In this document: positions 8,034 through 17,562 of the stretch, piece after piece
Layout: the number at the start of each line of letters is the position of its first letter
Position numbering within the stretch: position 1 is the first letter of the stretch
Assembly (NCBI GenBank): GCA_016870115.1
Contig: VGCH01000004.1
Coordinates: 1-64,000 of the forward strand
Length of the DNA: 64,000 nt
Reading direction: 5' to 3'
Origin: Alphaproteobacteria bacterium
GTDB taxonomy: Bacteria > Pseudomonadota > Alphaproteobacteria > Reyranellales > Reyranellaceae
The notes under the pieces: model-generated
Told to the model about the DNA's origin: nothing
The model's input: the letters and a program-made list of their open reading frames with translations, nothing else
The model's database searches: none
Made by a program: the position numbers and the translations under genes

Positions 8034-9634
8034 AGGCCGTGCGCGATCGCGACTTCGATCGCGAAGAGTCGCGCGGCGTGGTCCTCGCCAACCGCGCGGA
8101 GCGTACGGACAATCGCGCCCACCGAGGCCGGATGCAGTTCCACGAGCGCGGTGTCGCCGGCTGCGATCGCCGCGAGCAGCGACGTCTCGGCCTGCCGACG
8201 CGCGGTCGCGGCACGCGCAAGCGCCTGGAGTGTCGCGGGCTGGGCGGAGACCAGGCGCGCACCGGCGGGTGGCGCCTCGGGCAACTCCGTCGACTGCGGC
8301 GCGATATCGGCGCCGGTCGCACGCAGCAGTTCGAGCAGCAGATGGCCGCGCAGGGGCGCACGGGCCGGGTCGTCCTGGCGGATCACTTCGTACCAGCGAT
8401 TGACTTCGTCGGGAGGAAGGGCGCGGGGCGGCTCGGTGCCGGAAATCGCCACCAGCGGCATCAGCCGGTCGAGCGCCGCCAGCGCACGCGCATTGTTGCG
8501 CGCGGCGAGCAGCGCGAGCCGGGTCCATTCACGAACCAGCCGCGGGTCGCCCAGCAACAGGAATCCGCGCATCGCCTCCTGCGCCACGTCGGCGTGACGA
8601 GGCTGCGGGGGCAAGTTCAGCAAGCCCGCGGCGCTCGCCCGCGCGACGGTCGGAAACAACACCGAGTTGCGCGCGTCGCCGTAGATCGCGGCGATCGAGG
8701 CCATGATCTCGGCGCTGCCTGCCGCTTCGCGCGCCCGCACCACGAGCTGCGCGCGGCGCAGTTGCGGTGGCGGCAGAGCGGCGCCCGCGCGCACAGCATC
8801 GGCGTAGAGATCCGACAGGCGCGCAGCCTCGACAATCGCGAGCGACTCGCCGCGCTCGGCGATATCGACGCGCTGCGCCAGCGGGACGGTGCGATGCCCG
8901 ACGACGGCTCGCACCAGTGGCGGCTGCGTAGCGCGCAGCGCCAGCGGCGGCGGCGGGACATAGGCAAGATCGAGCATCACGAAGGTGGGCCCGTCGAGGA
9001 TCGCCTGGGGTTGCACCGCGGGCGGTCGTGCGCCGGCGGCCATTTCCACCAGCGCCACCAGTGCCGGATCGATGTTGCGCACCTGCGCTGCGCTCGCCAT
9101 CGCGCCGGCGTTGTCGCCGGCCGCCAGCTGACAGGCGAGTGCCGCGCGAAGGCCGAAAGGATCCGGTAGCGCGTGCCGCGCGACGATGTTGCACGCGGCC
9201 TCACGCTCGCCTGCCAACATCAGTGCGTTCACAGTGATCGCCGCGATGGCGGGATCGGCATGGGCACCGGCCGAGCGCACGACCTCGTTGAGGCTTTCGC
9301 CCTCGCCCATCGCGGCCAGCCGCTCGACGCGCTGGCGGAACAGCCCGGGCGGCGGGCTGCCGTCAGGCGCCGGCGGCAAGAGCTCGCTCACCAGGACCTT
9401 GAACTGGAGATCGCGCAACGCGCGGCTGCGCGGCGCGGCCGGCAACGATGCGACCAGCCGTTTGGCGGAAGCCAGCGTCGTGTCGGCCCAGGCGCCCGGC
9501 GGCATGCCGCCGGTGCGCGGCGTGAGAAAGCCGGTCGGCCGGTCGTCGAAAGAGAGCTGCGCCGCCGCGGGCCCGGCGAGCATCACAAGGGCGGCGCACA
9601 GCCCGCCGAGGAGGCTAGCGCGAGAAGCGGTCAT
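8030..9634 (-). CDS. Secreted protein of unknown function, aroK/xerD neighbour
   Basis: Protein of 534 aa with a clear Sec signal peptide (hydrophobic core LLGGLCAALVMLAGPAAA, likely cleaved before QLSFDDRP). The rest is a long Ala/Arg/Leu-rich helical sequence with no motif I recognise; the alternating small helices suggest a repeat-helix (TPR-like) fold, which is inference. It lies between xerD and the short membrane protein, overlapping both (TTGA with xerD; its first 20 bases overlap the end of the small gene). Proteins of this kind occur next to aroK in related genomes as I recall, but no function is known to me. Confidence 0.75.
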   Translation of the reverse strand: MTASRASLLGGLCAALVMLAGPAAAQLSFDDRPTGFLTPRTGGMPPGAWADTTLASAKRLVASLPAAPRSRALRDLQFKVLVSELLPPAPDGSPPPGLFRQRVERLAAMGEGESLNEVVRSAGAHADPAIAAITVNALMLAGEREAACNIVARHALPDPFGLRAALACQLAAGDNAGAMASAAQVRNIDPALVALVEMAAGARPPAVQPQAILDGPTFVMLDLAYVPPPPLALRATQPPLVRAVVGHRTVPLAQRVDIAERGESLAIVEAARLSDLYADAVRAGAALPPPQLRRAQLVVRAREAAGSAEIMASIAAIYGDARNSVLFPTVARASAAGLLNLPPQPRHADVAQEAMRGFLLLGDPRLVREWTRLALLAARNNARALAALDRLMPLVAISGTEPPRALPPDEVNRWYEVIRQDDPARAPLRGHLLLELLRATGADIAPQSTELPEAPPAGARLVSAQPATLQALARAATARRQAETSLLAAIAAGDTALVELHPASVGAIVRTLRAVGEDHAARLFAIEVAIAHGL

Positions 9635-9794
9635 TGGAGATCGGCACCTCGAAAGCCCGCACCTGCGGCGCCGGGTTGAGCACGGCTAGGAGCGCGACAC
9701 CGGCGACCAGGATCGCGGCCGCGACGAGGGCAAGCAGCGGGCCCAGCGGGACGCTTGGCATCCGAATGAATCCGCGGGGACGAAAAGACTTCAC
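9615..9794 (-). CDS. Short single-pass membrane protein next to aroK
   Basis: A 59-codon gene reading from GTG 9794 (or ATG 9761, 48 aa) to TAG. The product has a basic N-terminus (KSFRPRGFIR), one strong transmembrane helix of about 20 residues (LGPLLALVAAAILVAGVALL) and a short tail ending AFEVPISNDRFSR. Its 3' end overlaps the start of the secreted 534-aa protein in another frame, which suggests translational coupling. It is divergent from aroK with about 90 bases between. The hydrophobic design and the tight overlap support a real gene, but I cannot name a family. Confidence 0.6.
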   Translation of the reverse strand: MKSFRPRGFIRMPSVPLGPLLALVAAAILVAGVALLAVLNPAPQVRAFEVPISNDRFSR

Positions 9795-9886
9795 GATGCC
9801 ACCACGTTAGCCGCCGCGCCGCCGAGCGGCAAATGGCCACCGCTTGAAAGCACCGCCGGAATGCGCGAAAGCGATGGCGACGCGCC

Positions 9887-10450
9887 ATGGAAACCGCCCC
9901 TGCCCTGTCGATGCCGCGCACCGTCGCCCTCGTGGGCCTGATGGGCGCAGGCAAGAGCGCGATCGGCAAGCGATTGGCCCAACGCCTCGCCCTGCCCTTC
10001 GTCGACGCCGACACCGAGATCGAGCGCGCGGCGGACTGCTCCATCTCCGAGTTCTTCGAAAAGTTCGGTGAAGCGGAGTTCCGCGCTGGCGAACGCCGCG
10101 TGATCGCCCGCCTGCTCGAAAACCCGCCGCATGTCTTGTCGACTGGCGGTGGCGCCTACATGGACCCCGACACGCGCGCGGCGCTCCGCGCCCGGGCCTG
10201 GACCGTCTGGCTTCGGGCCGATCTCGATGTGCTGTTCGACCGCGTGCGGCGGCGCAGCCACCGCCCTCTCCTGCGCAATGGCGATCCGCGCGAGACGCTC
10301 CGCCGTCTGATGGAGGCCCGCTATCCGGTCTATGCCGAGGCGGACCTGATCGTCGAATCGACGGCCCAGCCGGCCGATGCGACGACCGAGCAGGTGCTGC
10401 TCGCCCTCCGCGACCATCTGGCCGCGAGCTGCACCGGGGCCGCGGCATGA
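9887..10450 (+). CDS. aroK: Shikimate kinase
   Basis: 187-aa cytoplasmic kinase that phosphorylates shikimate at O3 in the fifth step of the common aromatic pathway. The P-loop GLMGAGKS sits at residues 16-23, the substrate-binding DADTEIER follows near residue 43, and the GGGAYM loop and a LID segment with RRRSHRPLL are present. Its TGA overlaps the aroB ATG (ATGA), a standard aroKB arrangement that couples the two enzymes. The gene is divergent from the short membrane protein. Confidence 0.96.
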   Translation: METAPALSMPRTVALVGLMGAGKSAIGKRLAQRLALPFVDADTEIERAADCSISEFFEKFGEAEFRAGERRVIARLLENPPHVLSTGGGAYMDPDTRAALRARAWTVWLRADLDVLFDRVRRRSHRPLLRNGDPRETLRRLMEARYPVYAEADLIVESTAQPADATTEQVLLALRDHLAASCTGAAA

Positions 10451-11574
10451 GCGGTCCCGCAACGGTGCGCGTCGATCTCGCAGGCCGCGCCTACGACATC
10501 GTCATCGGCCCGGGCCTGATTGACCGCGCCGGCGAGCTGGCGCGGCCGGCCATCGCGGGCGGCCGTGCGGTCGCGATCACCGACAGCCAGGTGGCGCCCC
10601 TGTACGGCGAGCGGCTGAAGGCGTCTTTCGCCCGCGCCGGCCTCGCCCTCGATCTCATCACCGTGCCGGCGGGTGAGGCCAGCAAGGAGTTCGGTGCCTT
10701 CGCGCGTCTGATGAACGACCTGCTCGACCGGCGGCCCGATCGCCGCACGGTTCTGGTCGCACTGGGCGGTGGCGTCGTGGGCGACCTCACCGGCTTCGCC
10801 GCGAGCGTTCTGTTGCGTGGCGTCGACTTTATCCAGGTACCGACGACCCTGCTCGCACAGGTCGACAGCTCGGTGGGCGGCAAGACCGGGATCAATACGC
10901 GTCACGGCAAGAACCTTGTCGGCGCTTTCCACCAGCCCCGGTTGGTGCTGGCCGACACCGATGCGCTCGCGACCCTGCCGCCGCGTGAGCTGCTGGCCGG
11001 CTACGCCGAGGTGGTGAAGTACGGGCTGATCGACGATCCCGCGTTCTTCGACTGGCTGGAGGCGAAGGGCGCGGCGGCGCTCGCGGGCGACGCGGACGGG
11101 CGTGTCCGGATGATCGAGACCAGCTGCCGCGCCAAGGCCCGCATCGTCGCCGCCGACGAGCGTGAGACCGGCGACCTGCGCGCACTGCTGAACCTTGGGC
11201 ACACCTTCGGCCACGCGCTCGAGGCCGAAACCGGCTTCGGGCCGGAGTTGCTGCATGGCGAAGGCGTCGCCGCGGGCATGGGGCTCGCGTTCGACCTGTC
11301 GGCGCGGCTGGGGCTCTGTCCCGCGGCCGACGCGGCGCGAGCGCGCCGGCATCTCGCCGCGGTCGGCCTGCCCATGCGACTGCGCGCCATCGGCGGCGAC
11401 AATTCACGCGCCTGGAACGCGGCGCGGCTGATCGACCACATGCGCGGCGACAAGAAGGCGGTTGCCGGCAAGCTCACCTTCATCTTGGCGCGCGGCATCG
11501 GCCGCGCCTTTGTCAGTCGCGAGGTGCCGGAAGACGCGCTCACCGCCCTGCTGAACGAGGCGATCGCGGCCTGA
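10447..11574 (+). CDS. aroB: 3-dehydroquinate synthase
   Basis: 375-aa enzyme turning DAHP into 3-dehydroquinate, the second shikimate pathway step, using NAD and a divalent metal. The NAD-binding GGGVVGDLTGF, the DSSVGGKTGIN loop, the GYAEVVKYG helix and the metal ligands around LNLGHTFGHALE and LLHGEGVAAGM are all present and intact. It overlaps aroK by 4 bases and is followed after 4 bases by the CorC-like gene, so the three are probably one operon. Confidence 0.97.
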   Translation: MSGPATVRVDLAGRAYDIVIGPGLIDRAGELARPAIAGGRAVAITDSQVAPLYGERLKASFARAGLALDLITVPAGEASKEFGAFARLMNDLLDRRPDRRTVLVALGGGVVGDLTGFAASVLLRGVDFIQVPTTLLAQVDSSVGGKTGINTRHGKNLVGAFHQPRLVLADTDALATLPPRELLAGYAEVVKYGLIDDPAFFDWLEAKGAAALAGDADGRVRMIETSCRAKARIVAADERETGDLRALLNLGHTFGHALEAETGFGPELLHGEGVAAGMGLAFDLSARLGLCPAADAARARRHLAAVGLPMRLRAIGGDNSRAWNAARLIDHMRGDKKAVAGKLTFILARGIGRAFVSREVPEDALTALLNEAIAA

Positions 11575-11578
11575 CGCC

Positions 11579-12874
11579 ATGGAAGCCGATATCCAGCTCG
11601 ACATTCCGCTCTACGTCGCCGTGCCGATGGTGCTCCTGTGCCTCGCGCTCGCGGCGTATCTGTCGGCCGCGGAAACCGCGATCACAGGCGCGTCCCGCCC
11701 CCGCCTGCATCGGCTGGCGCTCCAGGGCAACCTGCGCGCGGCGGTGGTGAACGGCCTGCTCGACCGCAAGGACGAGGCCGTGAGCGCCATCCTGCTCGGC
11801 AACAACGTCGTCAACATCTTCTCGGCAGCGCTCACCACCGCCGTGCTGACCGATCTGTTCGGCGCCGCGGGCGTGGTCTACGCCACCCTGATCATGGGCG
11901 TCCTGGTCGTCGTGTTCGCCGAGGTGATGCCCAAGACCTGGGCACTGCTTCGTGCCGATCGTGTGGCGCTCGCGCTCGCCCCCTCGCTGGTGCTGGCACT
12001 CGGCCTGTTGGGGCCGCTCGCGCGTTTCGTGGCTCGGCTCTCGCGGCTGCTTCTGCGGGTGCTCGGCGTCCGAACGGATGCCGGCGCCGATGCGCAGGAG
12101 CATGACGACCTGCTGCGCGGGGCGATCGATCTGCATGGCATAGGACAGGCGGACCACGCGGCGCCGGCCGAGAAGGCGATGCTGCGCTCGGTGCTCGATC
12201 TCGGCGATCTCACGGTCGGCGACGTGATGACCCATCGCGGCAACGTCGCACTGATCGACGCGGAGCAACCGATCGAGCGCATCGTCGAGCAGGCGCTCGC
12301 GACCCCATTCACTCGCATTCCGCTCTATCGCGGCAACCCCGACAACATCGTGGGCGTCGTCCACGGCAAGGACCTGTTCCGCGCGGCACAGGCCTCCGGC
12401 GGGATCGCGGCGATCGAACTCGGCAAGGTGATGGGCCGCGCCTGGTTCATCCCGGAATCGACCACGCTGTTCGACCAGCTCCAGGCCTTCCGGGCACGGC
12501 ACGAGCACTTCGCGATCGTGGTGGACGAGTACGGCGCGCTGCGCGGGATCGTCACGCTTGAGGACATCATCGAGGAGATCGTGGGCGACATCCGCGACGA
12601 GCACGATCGCGTCGTGAAGGGTGTCGAGGTACGCGACGACGGAACCTACGTTTGCCGCGGCGAGGTGCCGATCCGCGACCTCAACCGGCAATTCGGCTGG
12701 ATCCTGCCCGAGGATGTGGCCACCACCATCGCCGGTCTGGTGCTGCACGAGGCGCGCCGTATCCCCGAGGTCGGCCAGACCTATGCGTTCTACGGCTTTC
12801 GGTTCGAGGTGACGCGCCGCGAGGGCACCCGAATCGCCGAATTGCGGGTGCGGCCGCCCGCCACCGCCGCCTGA
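11579..12874 (+). CDS. CNNM/CBS-domain membrane protein of the HlyC/CorC family
   Basis: 431-aa inner-membrane protein. The N-terminal half (about 1-190) is a CNNM/DUF21 domain with helices around residues 8-28, 60-85 and 90-135 and the motif SAAETAITGASR. A pair of CBS domains follows (about 205-335; VGDVMTHRGNVALID and VVDEYGALRGIVTLED), then the C-terminal CorC_HlyC domain. Relatives are linked to magnesium or cobalt resistance and transport; the old haemolysin label is not meaningful. It is placed 4 bases after aroB, which is a common neighbour in alphaproteobacteria. Confidence 0.9.
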   Translation: MEADIQLDIPLYVAVPMVLLCLALAAYLSAAETAITGASRPRLHRLALQGNLRAAVVNGLLDRKDEAVSAILLGNNVVNIFSAALTTAVLTDLFGAAGVVYATLIMGVLVVVFAEVMPKTWALLRADRVALALAPSLVLALGLLGPLARFVARLSRLLLRVLGVRTDAGADAQEHDDLLRGAIDLHGIGQADHAAPAEKAMLRSVLDLGDLTVGDVMTHRGNVALIDAEQPIERIVEQALATPFTRIPLYRGNPDNIVGVVHGKDLFRAAQASGGIAAIELGKVMGRAWFIPESTTLFDQLQAFRARHEHFAIVVDEYGALRGIVTLEDIIEEIVGDIRDEHDRVVKGVEVRDDGTYVCRGEVPIRDLNRQFGWILPEDVATTIAGLVLHEARRIPEVGQTYAFYGFRFEVTRREGTRIAELRVRPPATAA

Positions 12875-12904
12875 AACTCCATCCGATCACGAGAGTAGCG
12901 TTCC

Positions 12905-13564
12905 ATGCCGCTTCCGACTCCTGCCCCGCGTCAGCATCTGCATACTCGACAGGTCGAGTGTCGCGGCTATTTCCGCGACGATGGCCTCTGGGACATCGAA
13001 GGTCGCATCACCGATACCAAGACCTACGCGCATCCCAACGAGTGGCGCGGCGAGCTGCGGCCCGGTGACTTCGTTCACGACATGTCGATCCGCCTCACGA
13101 TCGACCACAAATTCACCATCGTGGATGTCGCGGCGGTGACCGACAGCTCGCCCTACAGCATCTGCGGCAACGTCGCGCCGGACTTCCGCAAGCTGATCGG
13201 CCTGTCGATCCGCGGCGGCTTCCATCGTGAGGTCCGCGCGCGGCTGGGCGGGGTGCATGGGTGCACCCACATCGTGGAGCTGTTGGGCCCGGTCGCAACG
13301 ACTGCGTTCCAGACCGTGTCTTCAGGCAAAGCGCGCGAACTCAATCGCGCGCACCGCGCGCGCACGGGTCAGGCGAAGCCGCCATCGGATCCCACGGCGC
13401 CAGCCAAACCGCGCCGCAAACCCTATGTGATCGATACCTGCCACGCCTGGAGCGCCGACGGCGCGGTGGTGCGGCGCTGGGCGCCGGACTTCTACACCGG
13501 ACCCGACGCTGAAGCGGTGCGCGCGGAGGCCGCCCTCAAGCCGCCGGTCGAGATGGACGGCTGA
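12905..13564 (+). CDS. DUF2889 domain-containing protein
   Basis: 219-aa soluble protein matching the DUF2889 family. Recognisable segments are TRQVECRGYFRDDGLWDIEG near residue 15, the TDTKTY and MSIRLTID stretches, and GVHGCTHIVELLGP with a conserved Cys/His. The C-terminal 60 residues are Lys/Arg/Pro-rich and less conserved, ending with a DTCHAW segment. The biochemical role of the family is unknown to me. It is 30 bases downstream of the CorC-like gene on the same strand and convergent with bolA. Confidence 0.82.
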   Translation: MPLPTPAPRQHLHTRQVECRGYFRDDGLWDIEGRITDTKTYAHPNEWRGELRPGDFVHDMSIRLTIDHKFTIVDVAAVTDSSPYSICGNVAPDFRKLIGLSIRGGFHREVRARLGGVHGCTHIVELLGPVATTAFQTVSSGKARELNRAHRARTGQAKPPSDPTAPAKPRRKPYVIDTCHAWSADGAVVRRWAPDFYTGPDAEAVRAEAALKPPVEMDG

Positions 13565-13568
13565 CCGC

Positions 13569-13850
13569 TCAGCGCTGCGCGTGCTCCGCGGGCGTCAGCG
13601 TAGTGAGCGCGAGCGCGTGCAGCCCGGCGTCGAACTCGGCCTTGAGCGCGGCATAGACCAGTCGCTGGCGCGTGACGCGGTTCTGGCCATCGAATGCCGC
13701 CGACACGATCTCGACGTTGAAATGGGTCTCGCCGCCCTCGCGCCAGCCGGCGTGTCCGCGATGTTTGGACGAGTCATCCACGATCTCAAGCCTCACCGGC
13801 GCGAGCGCTGCCCTCAGCTTCGCCTCGATCGCCGTTGCCACCTTCCCCAT
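13569..13850 (-). CDS. bolA: BolA family protein
   Basis: 93-aa BolA-like protein; BolA proteins pair with monothiol glutaredoxins, bind iron-sulfur clusters and in some bacteria act as morphology or stress regulators. The family core is seen as THFNVEIVSAAFDGQNRVTR followed by QRLVYAAL, with the conserved His in the first half (KHRGH). The ATG at 13850 gives the usual length; the longer frame upstream is not family-like. It is divergent from the J-domain gene with 53 bases between, an arrangement common in alphaproteobacteria. Confidence 0.93.
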   Translation of the reverse strand: MGKVATAIEAKLRAALAPVRLEIVDDSSKHRGHAGWREGGETHFNVEIVSAAFDGQNRVTRQRLVYAALKAEFDAGLHALALTTLTPAEHAQR

Positions 13851-13903
13851 ACCGCCTCCGCACGCGCTTGCCCCGATACCGCAACCGACTTCATAGTGCT
13901 TCG

Positions 13904-14485
13904 ATGGGGCGACGACGGGCAAGACCTCTGGCGACGACCGATGGCGCGACCACCGGCGCGCGGGTGTGCGAACACCCGGGATGTCGTCTCGCGGGCGAGT
14001 TTCGCGCGCCCCTCGCCCGCGACCGGCTGAACGAGTATCGCTGGTTCTGCCTCGAACATGTCCGCGAGTACAATTCCAAGTGGGACTATTTCGCGGGCCT
14101 CAAGACCGAGGAGATCGAGGCCCATATCCGCGCCGACACGGTGTGGCGGCGACCGAGCTGGCGGCTGGGCGATCGCCGGACGGGCGATGCCAAACTGCAC
14201 GACCCGCTGGGGCTCGCCGACGATGCCGGCCTTGGCGAGCGGCCACAGCCGCCGAACCGGGCCGACGGCAGTGAGCGTCTGACGCCCACCGAGCGCGACG
14301 CGTTGGCGGCGCTGGAACTCACCTGGCCGCTCACCCAGGCGGACCTGAAATCGCGCTGGAAAGAGCTGGTGAAACAGCACCATCCCGACGCCAATGGCGG
14401 CGACCGCGAGGCCGAGGAAAAACTGAAGGAAATCAACGCCGCCTATTCCACCCTGCGGGCCTGCGAGCATCTTTCAGCCGACTGA
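13904..14485 (+). CDS. J-domain (DnaJ-like) protein with N-terminal Cys motif
   Basis: 193-aa protein with an N-terminal region holding CEHPGC and [10 protein letters not shown], a possible metal-binding Cys/His set, followed by [10 protein letters not shown]-domain occupies the C-terminal 60 residues, with the catalytic HPD in [11 protein letters not shown] and the helix [15 protein letters not shown]. It would stimulate the ATPase of DnaK-type chaperones. It is not canonical DnaJ: there is no Gly/Phe region or zinc-finger repeat. It sits between bolA and cobS, where such proteins are usual in alphaproteobacteria. A strong terminator follows. Confidence 0.9.
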   Translation: MGRRRARPLATTDGATTGARVCEHPGCRLAGEFRAPLARDRLNEYRWFCLEHVREYNSKWDYFAGLKTEEIEAHIRADTVWRRPSWRLGDRRTGDAKLHDPLGLADDAGLGERPQPPNRADGSERLTPTERDALAALELTWPLTQADLKSRWKELVKQHHPDANGGDREAEEKLKEINAAYSTLRACEHLSAD

Positions 14486-14549
14486 CGGAACGCCGTGGCG
14501 AGGCGAATTGACCGCTTGCCGGCGGGGGGGGCGGCTTGCGAGTATCCCC

Positions 14550-14578
14550 AGCCCGCGATCAGGCGGGCTTTGTTTTTT
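14550..14578 (+). terminator. Rho-independent terminator between the J-domain gene and cobS
   Basis: A 7-bp perfect stem AGCCCGC/GCGGGCT with a 6-base loop, followed at once by TTTG and six T. It ends only 16 bases before the cobS ATG, leaving no room for a cobS promoter after it, so it may act as an attenuator of cobS as well as ending the J-domain transcript. Confidence 0.8.
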
Positions 14579-14594
14579 GCGGGATTTCCACGAG

Positions 14595-15599
14595 ATGGCT
14601 TCTTCACCCAGCGCGGCCCGGCGGGACGCGCCCGACATGCCGGACATCAAGGTTTCCGCGCGGCAGCTCTTCGGTATCGACAGCGACATGGAGGTTCCGG
14701 CCTTCAGCGCGCCGAGCGAGCATGTGCCGCCGGTCGACGAGGCCTATCTGTTCGACCAGGACACCACTATGGCCATCCTGGCGGGCTTTGCCCACAACCG
14801 CCGCGTCATGGTCCAGGGCTATCACGGGACCGGCAAGTCGACCCATATCGAGCAGGTCGCCGCCCGGCTCAACTGGCCGTGCATCCGCGTCAATCTCGAC
14901 AGCCACATCAGCCGTATCGACCTCGTCGGCAAGGACGCGATCGTGCTGCGCGAAGGCAAGCAGGTGACCGAGTTCCGCGAGGGTATCCTGCCGTGGGCGC
15001 TGCAGCATCCGACGGCGCTGGTGTTCGACGAGTACGACGCGGGCCGCGCCGACGTGATGTTCGTCATCCAGCGCGTGCTTGAGGTCGACGGCAAGCTCAC
15101 CCTGCTCGACCAGAGCCGCGTGATCCGTCCTCACCCCGCGTTCCGCCTGTTCTCGACCGCCAACACGGTCGGCCTCGGCGACACGACGGGCCTCTATCAC
15201 GGCACGCAGCAGATCAACCAGGGTCAGATGGACCGCTGGTCGATCGTGACCACGCTCAACTACCTGCCGCACGACCAGGAAGTCGGCATCGTGATCGCCA
15301 AGTCGCGCCAGTACGACAATGACGAGGGCCGCAAGTTGGTGTCCGCCATGGTCGCAATGGCCGACCTTACGCGCGCGGGCTTCATCGCTGGCGACATCTC
15401 GACCGTGATGTCGCCGCGAACCGTCATCACCTGGGCCGAGAATGCGCGCATCTTCGCGGGCGATATCGGGCTGGCCTTCCGGCTCACCTTCCTGAACAAG
15501 TGCGACGAGGTCGAGCGCTCGACGTTGGCCGAGTACTACCAGCGTTGCTTCGGCAAGGAGCTGCCGATGGGCACGGCCAAGCCGCAGAAGCCGCACTGA
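14595..15599 (+). CDS. cobS: Cobaltochelatase subunit CobS
   Basis: 334-aa AAA+ ATPase subunit of the aerobic cobaltochelatase CobNST, which inserts cobalt into hydrogenobyrinic acid a,c-diamide. Walker A is GYHGTGKST near residue 75, Walker [12 protein letters not shown], and the sensor region [10 protein letters not shown]. Normal CobS length is about 330. ATG 14595 gives that length; ATG 14637 ([10 protein letters not shown]) is possible. cobT follows after 25 bases on the same strand. No cobalamin riboswitch box is seen in the short leader. Confidence 0.95.
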   Translation: MASSPSAARRDAPDMPDIKVSARQLFGIDSDMEVPAFSAPSEHVPPVDEAYLFDQDTTMAILAGFAHNRRVMVQGYHGTGKSTHIEQVAARLNWPCIRVNLDSHISRIDLVGKDAIVLREGKQVTEFREGILPWALQHPTALVFDEYDAGRADVMFVIQRVLEVDGKLTLLDQSRVIRPHPAFRLFSTANTVGLGDTTGLYHGTQQINQGQMDRWSIVTTLNYLPHDQEVGIVIAKSRQYDNDEGRKLVSAMVAMADLTRAGFIAGDISTVMSPRTVITWAENARIFAGDIGLAFRLTFLNKCDEVERSTLAEYYQRCFGKELPMGTAKPQKPH

Positions 15600-15624
15600 G
15601 CGGGGCGGCAGGGCCGGTTCGCGC

Positions 15625-17562
15625 GTGTCCAAGGATTCGACCCCTCTCGAGGAGTTCCGCCGCGTCACCTCCACGACGATGCGGGCGGTCTCGCGCAAGG
15701 ACGTGAACGTCTCGTTCGTGCCCGACGGGGGCACGCTGCTGGGCAGCGAGGCGCGGATCTCGGTGCCGGCGCGCGATCTGCCGGCCGAGGATGTCGCCCG
15801 GGTGCGCGGCGAGGCCGACTCGATGGCACTGAAGCTGCGCCACCACGACCGCAAGACCCATCTGCGCCGCGTGCCGCGCGGCGAGGCCGCCCGGGCGATC
15901 TTCGAGGCGGTCGAGCAGGTCCGTGTCGAGGCCCTGGGCGCACGCCGCATGGCCGGCATCGCCGACAATCTGAACGCGCTGTGGCGCCAGCGCTCCGACC
16001 AGCGCGGGCATGCCCGCGTCAAGACCAAGGACGACGCACCGATCGCCGACGTGATCGGACTGATCGCGCGCGAACAGCTTCTGGGCGCGGCGCCGCCTGA
16101 GTCAGCCCGCGCCATGGTCGATCTGTGGCGCGCCGAGGTCGAGAGCGCGGCCGGGCGCGACTTCCAGAAGCTGAGAGAATCGCTCGCCAACCAGGAGGCC
16201 TTCGCGCGCGCCGCACGGCAGCTGATCCGCGATCTGCGACTGGGCGACGAGACCGCCGACCTGCAGGACGAGGATCCGGAAGAGAGCCAGGATCAGGAGA
16301 ACGCCGACGGTCAGTCCAATGAGACCGGCGACGAGCAGAGCGACTCGAGCGAAACCCAGGGCTACGGTGCCCAGGGCGAAGAGACCGAGGACGCCAGCGA
16401 GCAGGACGACGCGTCCGAAACGGTGGCCGACCAGGCCCAGACCGAGATGCAAATGGGTGCCGGCGAGGAAGAGGAGCCGGGTCGCGCCGAGCGCCCGTGG
16501 CTGCCGCCGGGCGCGCTGTCCAACGAGCCGCTCGGCCAGCAGTACCACACCTACACGGTCAAGTTCGACGAAGAGGTCCCGGCCGACCAGCTGTGCGATG
16601 CCGACGAACTCGGACGTCTGCGCAACCATCTCGACCAGCAGCTCGCCCATCTCGGCGGCGTGATCGGCAAGCTCGCCAACCGCCTGCAACGCCGGCTGCT
16701 TGCGCAACAGAATCGCGCCTGGGAGTTCGATCTCGACGAGGGCATGCTGGATGCCGCACGGCTGGCGCGCATCATCGCCAATCCGATGCACTCGTTGTCC
16801 TACAAGAAGGAAAAGGACACCAACTTCCGCGACACCGTGGTGTCGCTGCTGATCGACAATTCAGGCTCCATGCGCGGCCGGCCGATCACCGTGGCAGCGA
16901 TGAGCGCCGACATTCTCGCCCGCACGCTGGAGCGCTGCGGCGTGAAGGTCGAGATCCTTGGGTTCACGACACGGGCCTGGAAGGGCGGCCAGAGCCGCGA
17001 GCAGTGGCTCGCCGCCGGCAAGCCTGCCAACGCCGGTCGTCTGAACGATCTGCGCCACATCATCTACAAGCCGGCCGACGCGCCCTGGCGGCGGGCGCGC
17101 AAGAACCTCGGACTGATGCTGCGCGAGGGCATTCTCAAGGAGAACATCGACGGTGAGGCGCTCTTGTGGGCGCACAACCGCCTGTTGCCGCGGCCCGAAG
17201 AACGCAAGATCATGATGGTGATCTCCGACGGCGCGCCGGTCGACGACTCGACCCTGTCGGTCAACCCCGGCAATTATCTTGAGCGCCACCTGCGCGATGT
17301 GATCGATTGGATCGAGACGCGCTCGCCGGTCGAGCTGATCGCGATCGGCATCGGCCATGACGTCACGCGCTACTACCGCCGCGCCGTGACCATCGTCGAC
17401 GCCGACCAGCTGGGCGGCACCATGATGGAACAGCTCGCCTCGCTGTTCGACGAAGAGGATGAGAGCACCGCCCGCAATGCCACCCAGCAGCGCCGCGGCG
17501 CCCGCTCGGGCGGGGGTGGATCAGGCAAGCCCCAAGGCAAGTCAGGCCGCCGCGCCGCCTGA
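15625..17562 (+). CDS. cobT: Cobaltochelatase subunit CobT
   Basis: 645-aa partner of CobS in cobaltochelatase. A helical N-terminal region is followed by a very acidic linker (about residues 213-290, rich in Glu, Asp, Gln and Ser) and a C-terminal von Willebrand A domain with the MIDAS motif DNSGSM near residue 411. The start is GTG; the conserved N-terminus ([10 protein letters not shown]) begins right there. CobN is not in the window. The 3' 190 bases are overlapped antisense by the open frame of the broken hydrolase gene. Confidence 0.95.
   Translation: MSKDSTPLEEFRRVTSTTMRAVSRKDVNVSFVPDGGTLLGSEARISVPARDLPAEDVARVRGEADSMALKLRHHDRKTHLRRVPRGEAARAIFEAVEQVRVEALGARRMAGIADNLNALWRQRSDQRGHARVKTKDDAPIADVIGLIAREQLLGAAPPESARAMVDLWRAEVESAAGRDFQKLRESLANQEAFARAARQLIRDLRLGDETADLQDEDPEESQDQENADGQSNETGDEQSDSSETQGYGAQGEETEDASEQDDASETVADQAQTEMQMGAGEEEEPGRAERPWLPPGALSNEPLGQQYHTYTVKFDEEVPADQLCDADELGRLRNHLDQQLAHLGGVIGKLANRLQRRLLAQQNRAWEFDLDEGMLDAARLARIIANPMHSLSYKKEKDTNFRDTVVSLLIDNSGSMRGRPITVAAMSADILARTLERCGVKVEILGFTTRAWKGGQSREQWLAAGKPANAGRLNDLRHIIYKPADAPWRRARKNLGLMLREGILKENIDGEALLWAHNRLLPRPEERKIMMVISDGAPVDDSTLSVNPGNYLERHLRDVIDWIETRSPVELIAIGIGHDVTRYYRRAVTIVDADQLGGTMMEQLASLFDEEDESTARNATQQRRGARSGGGGSGKPQGKSGRRAA

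Noticed and set aside
14486-14594. Cobalamin riboswitch before cobS
   Set aside because: The gap is 109 bases, too short, and the conserved GCCACTG-type box is absent.
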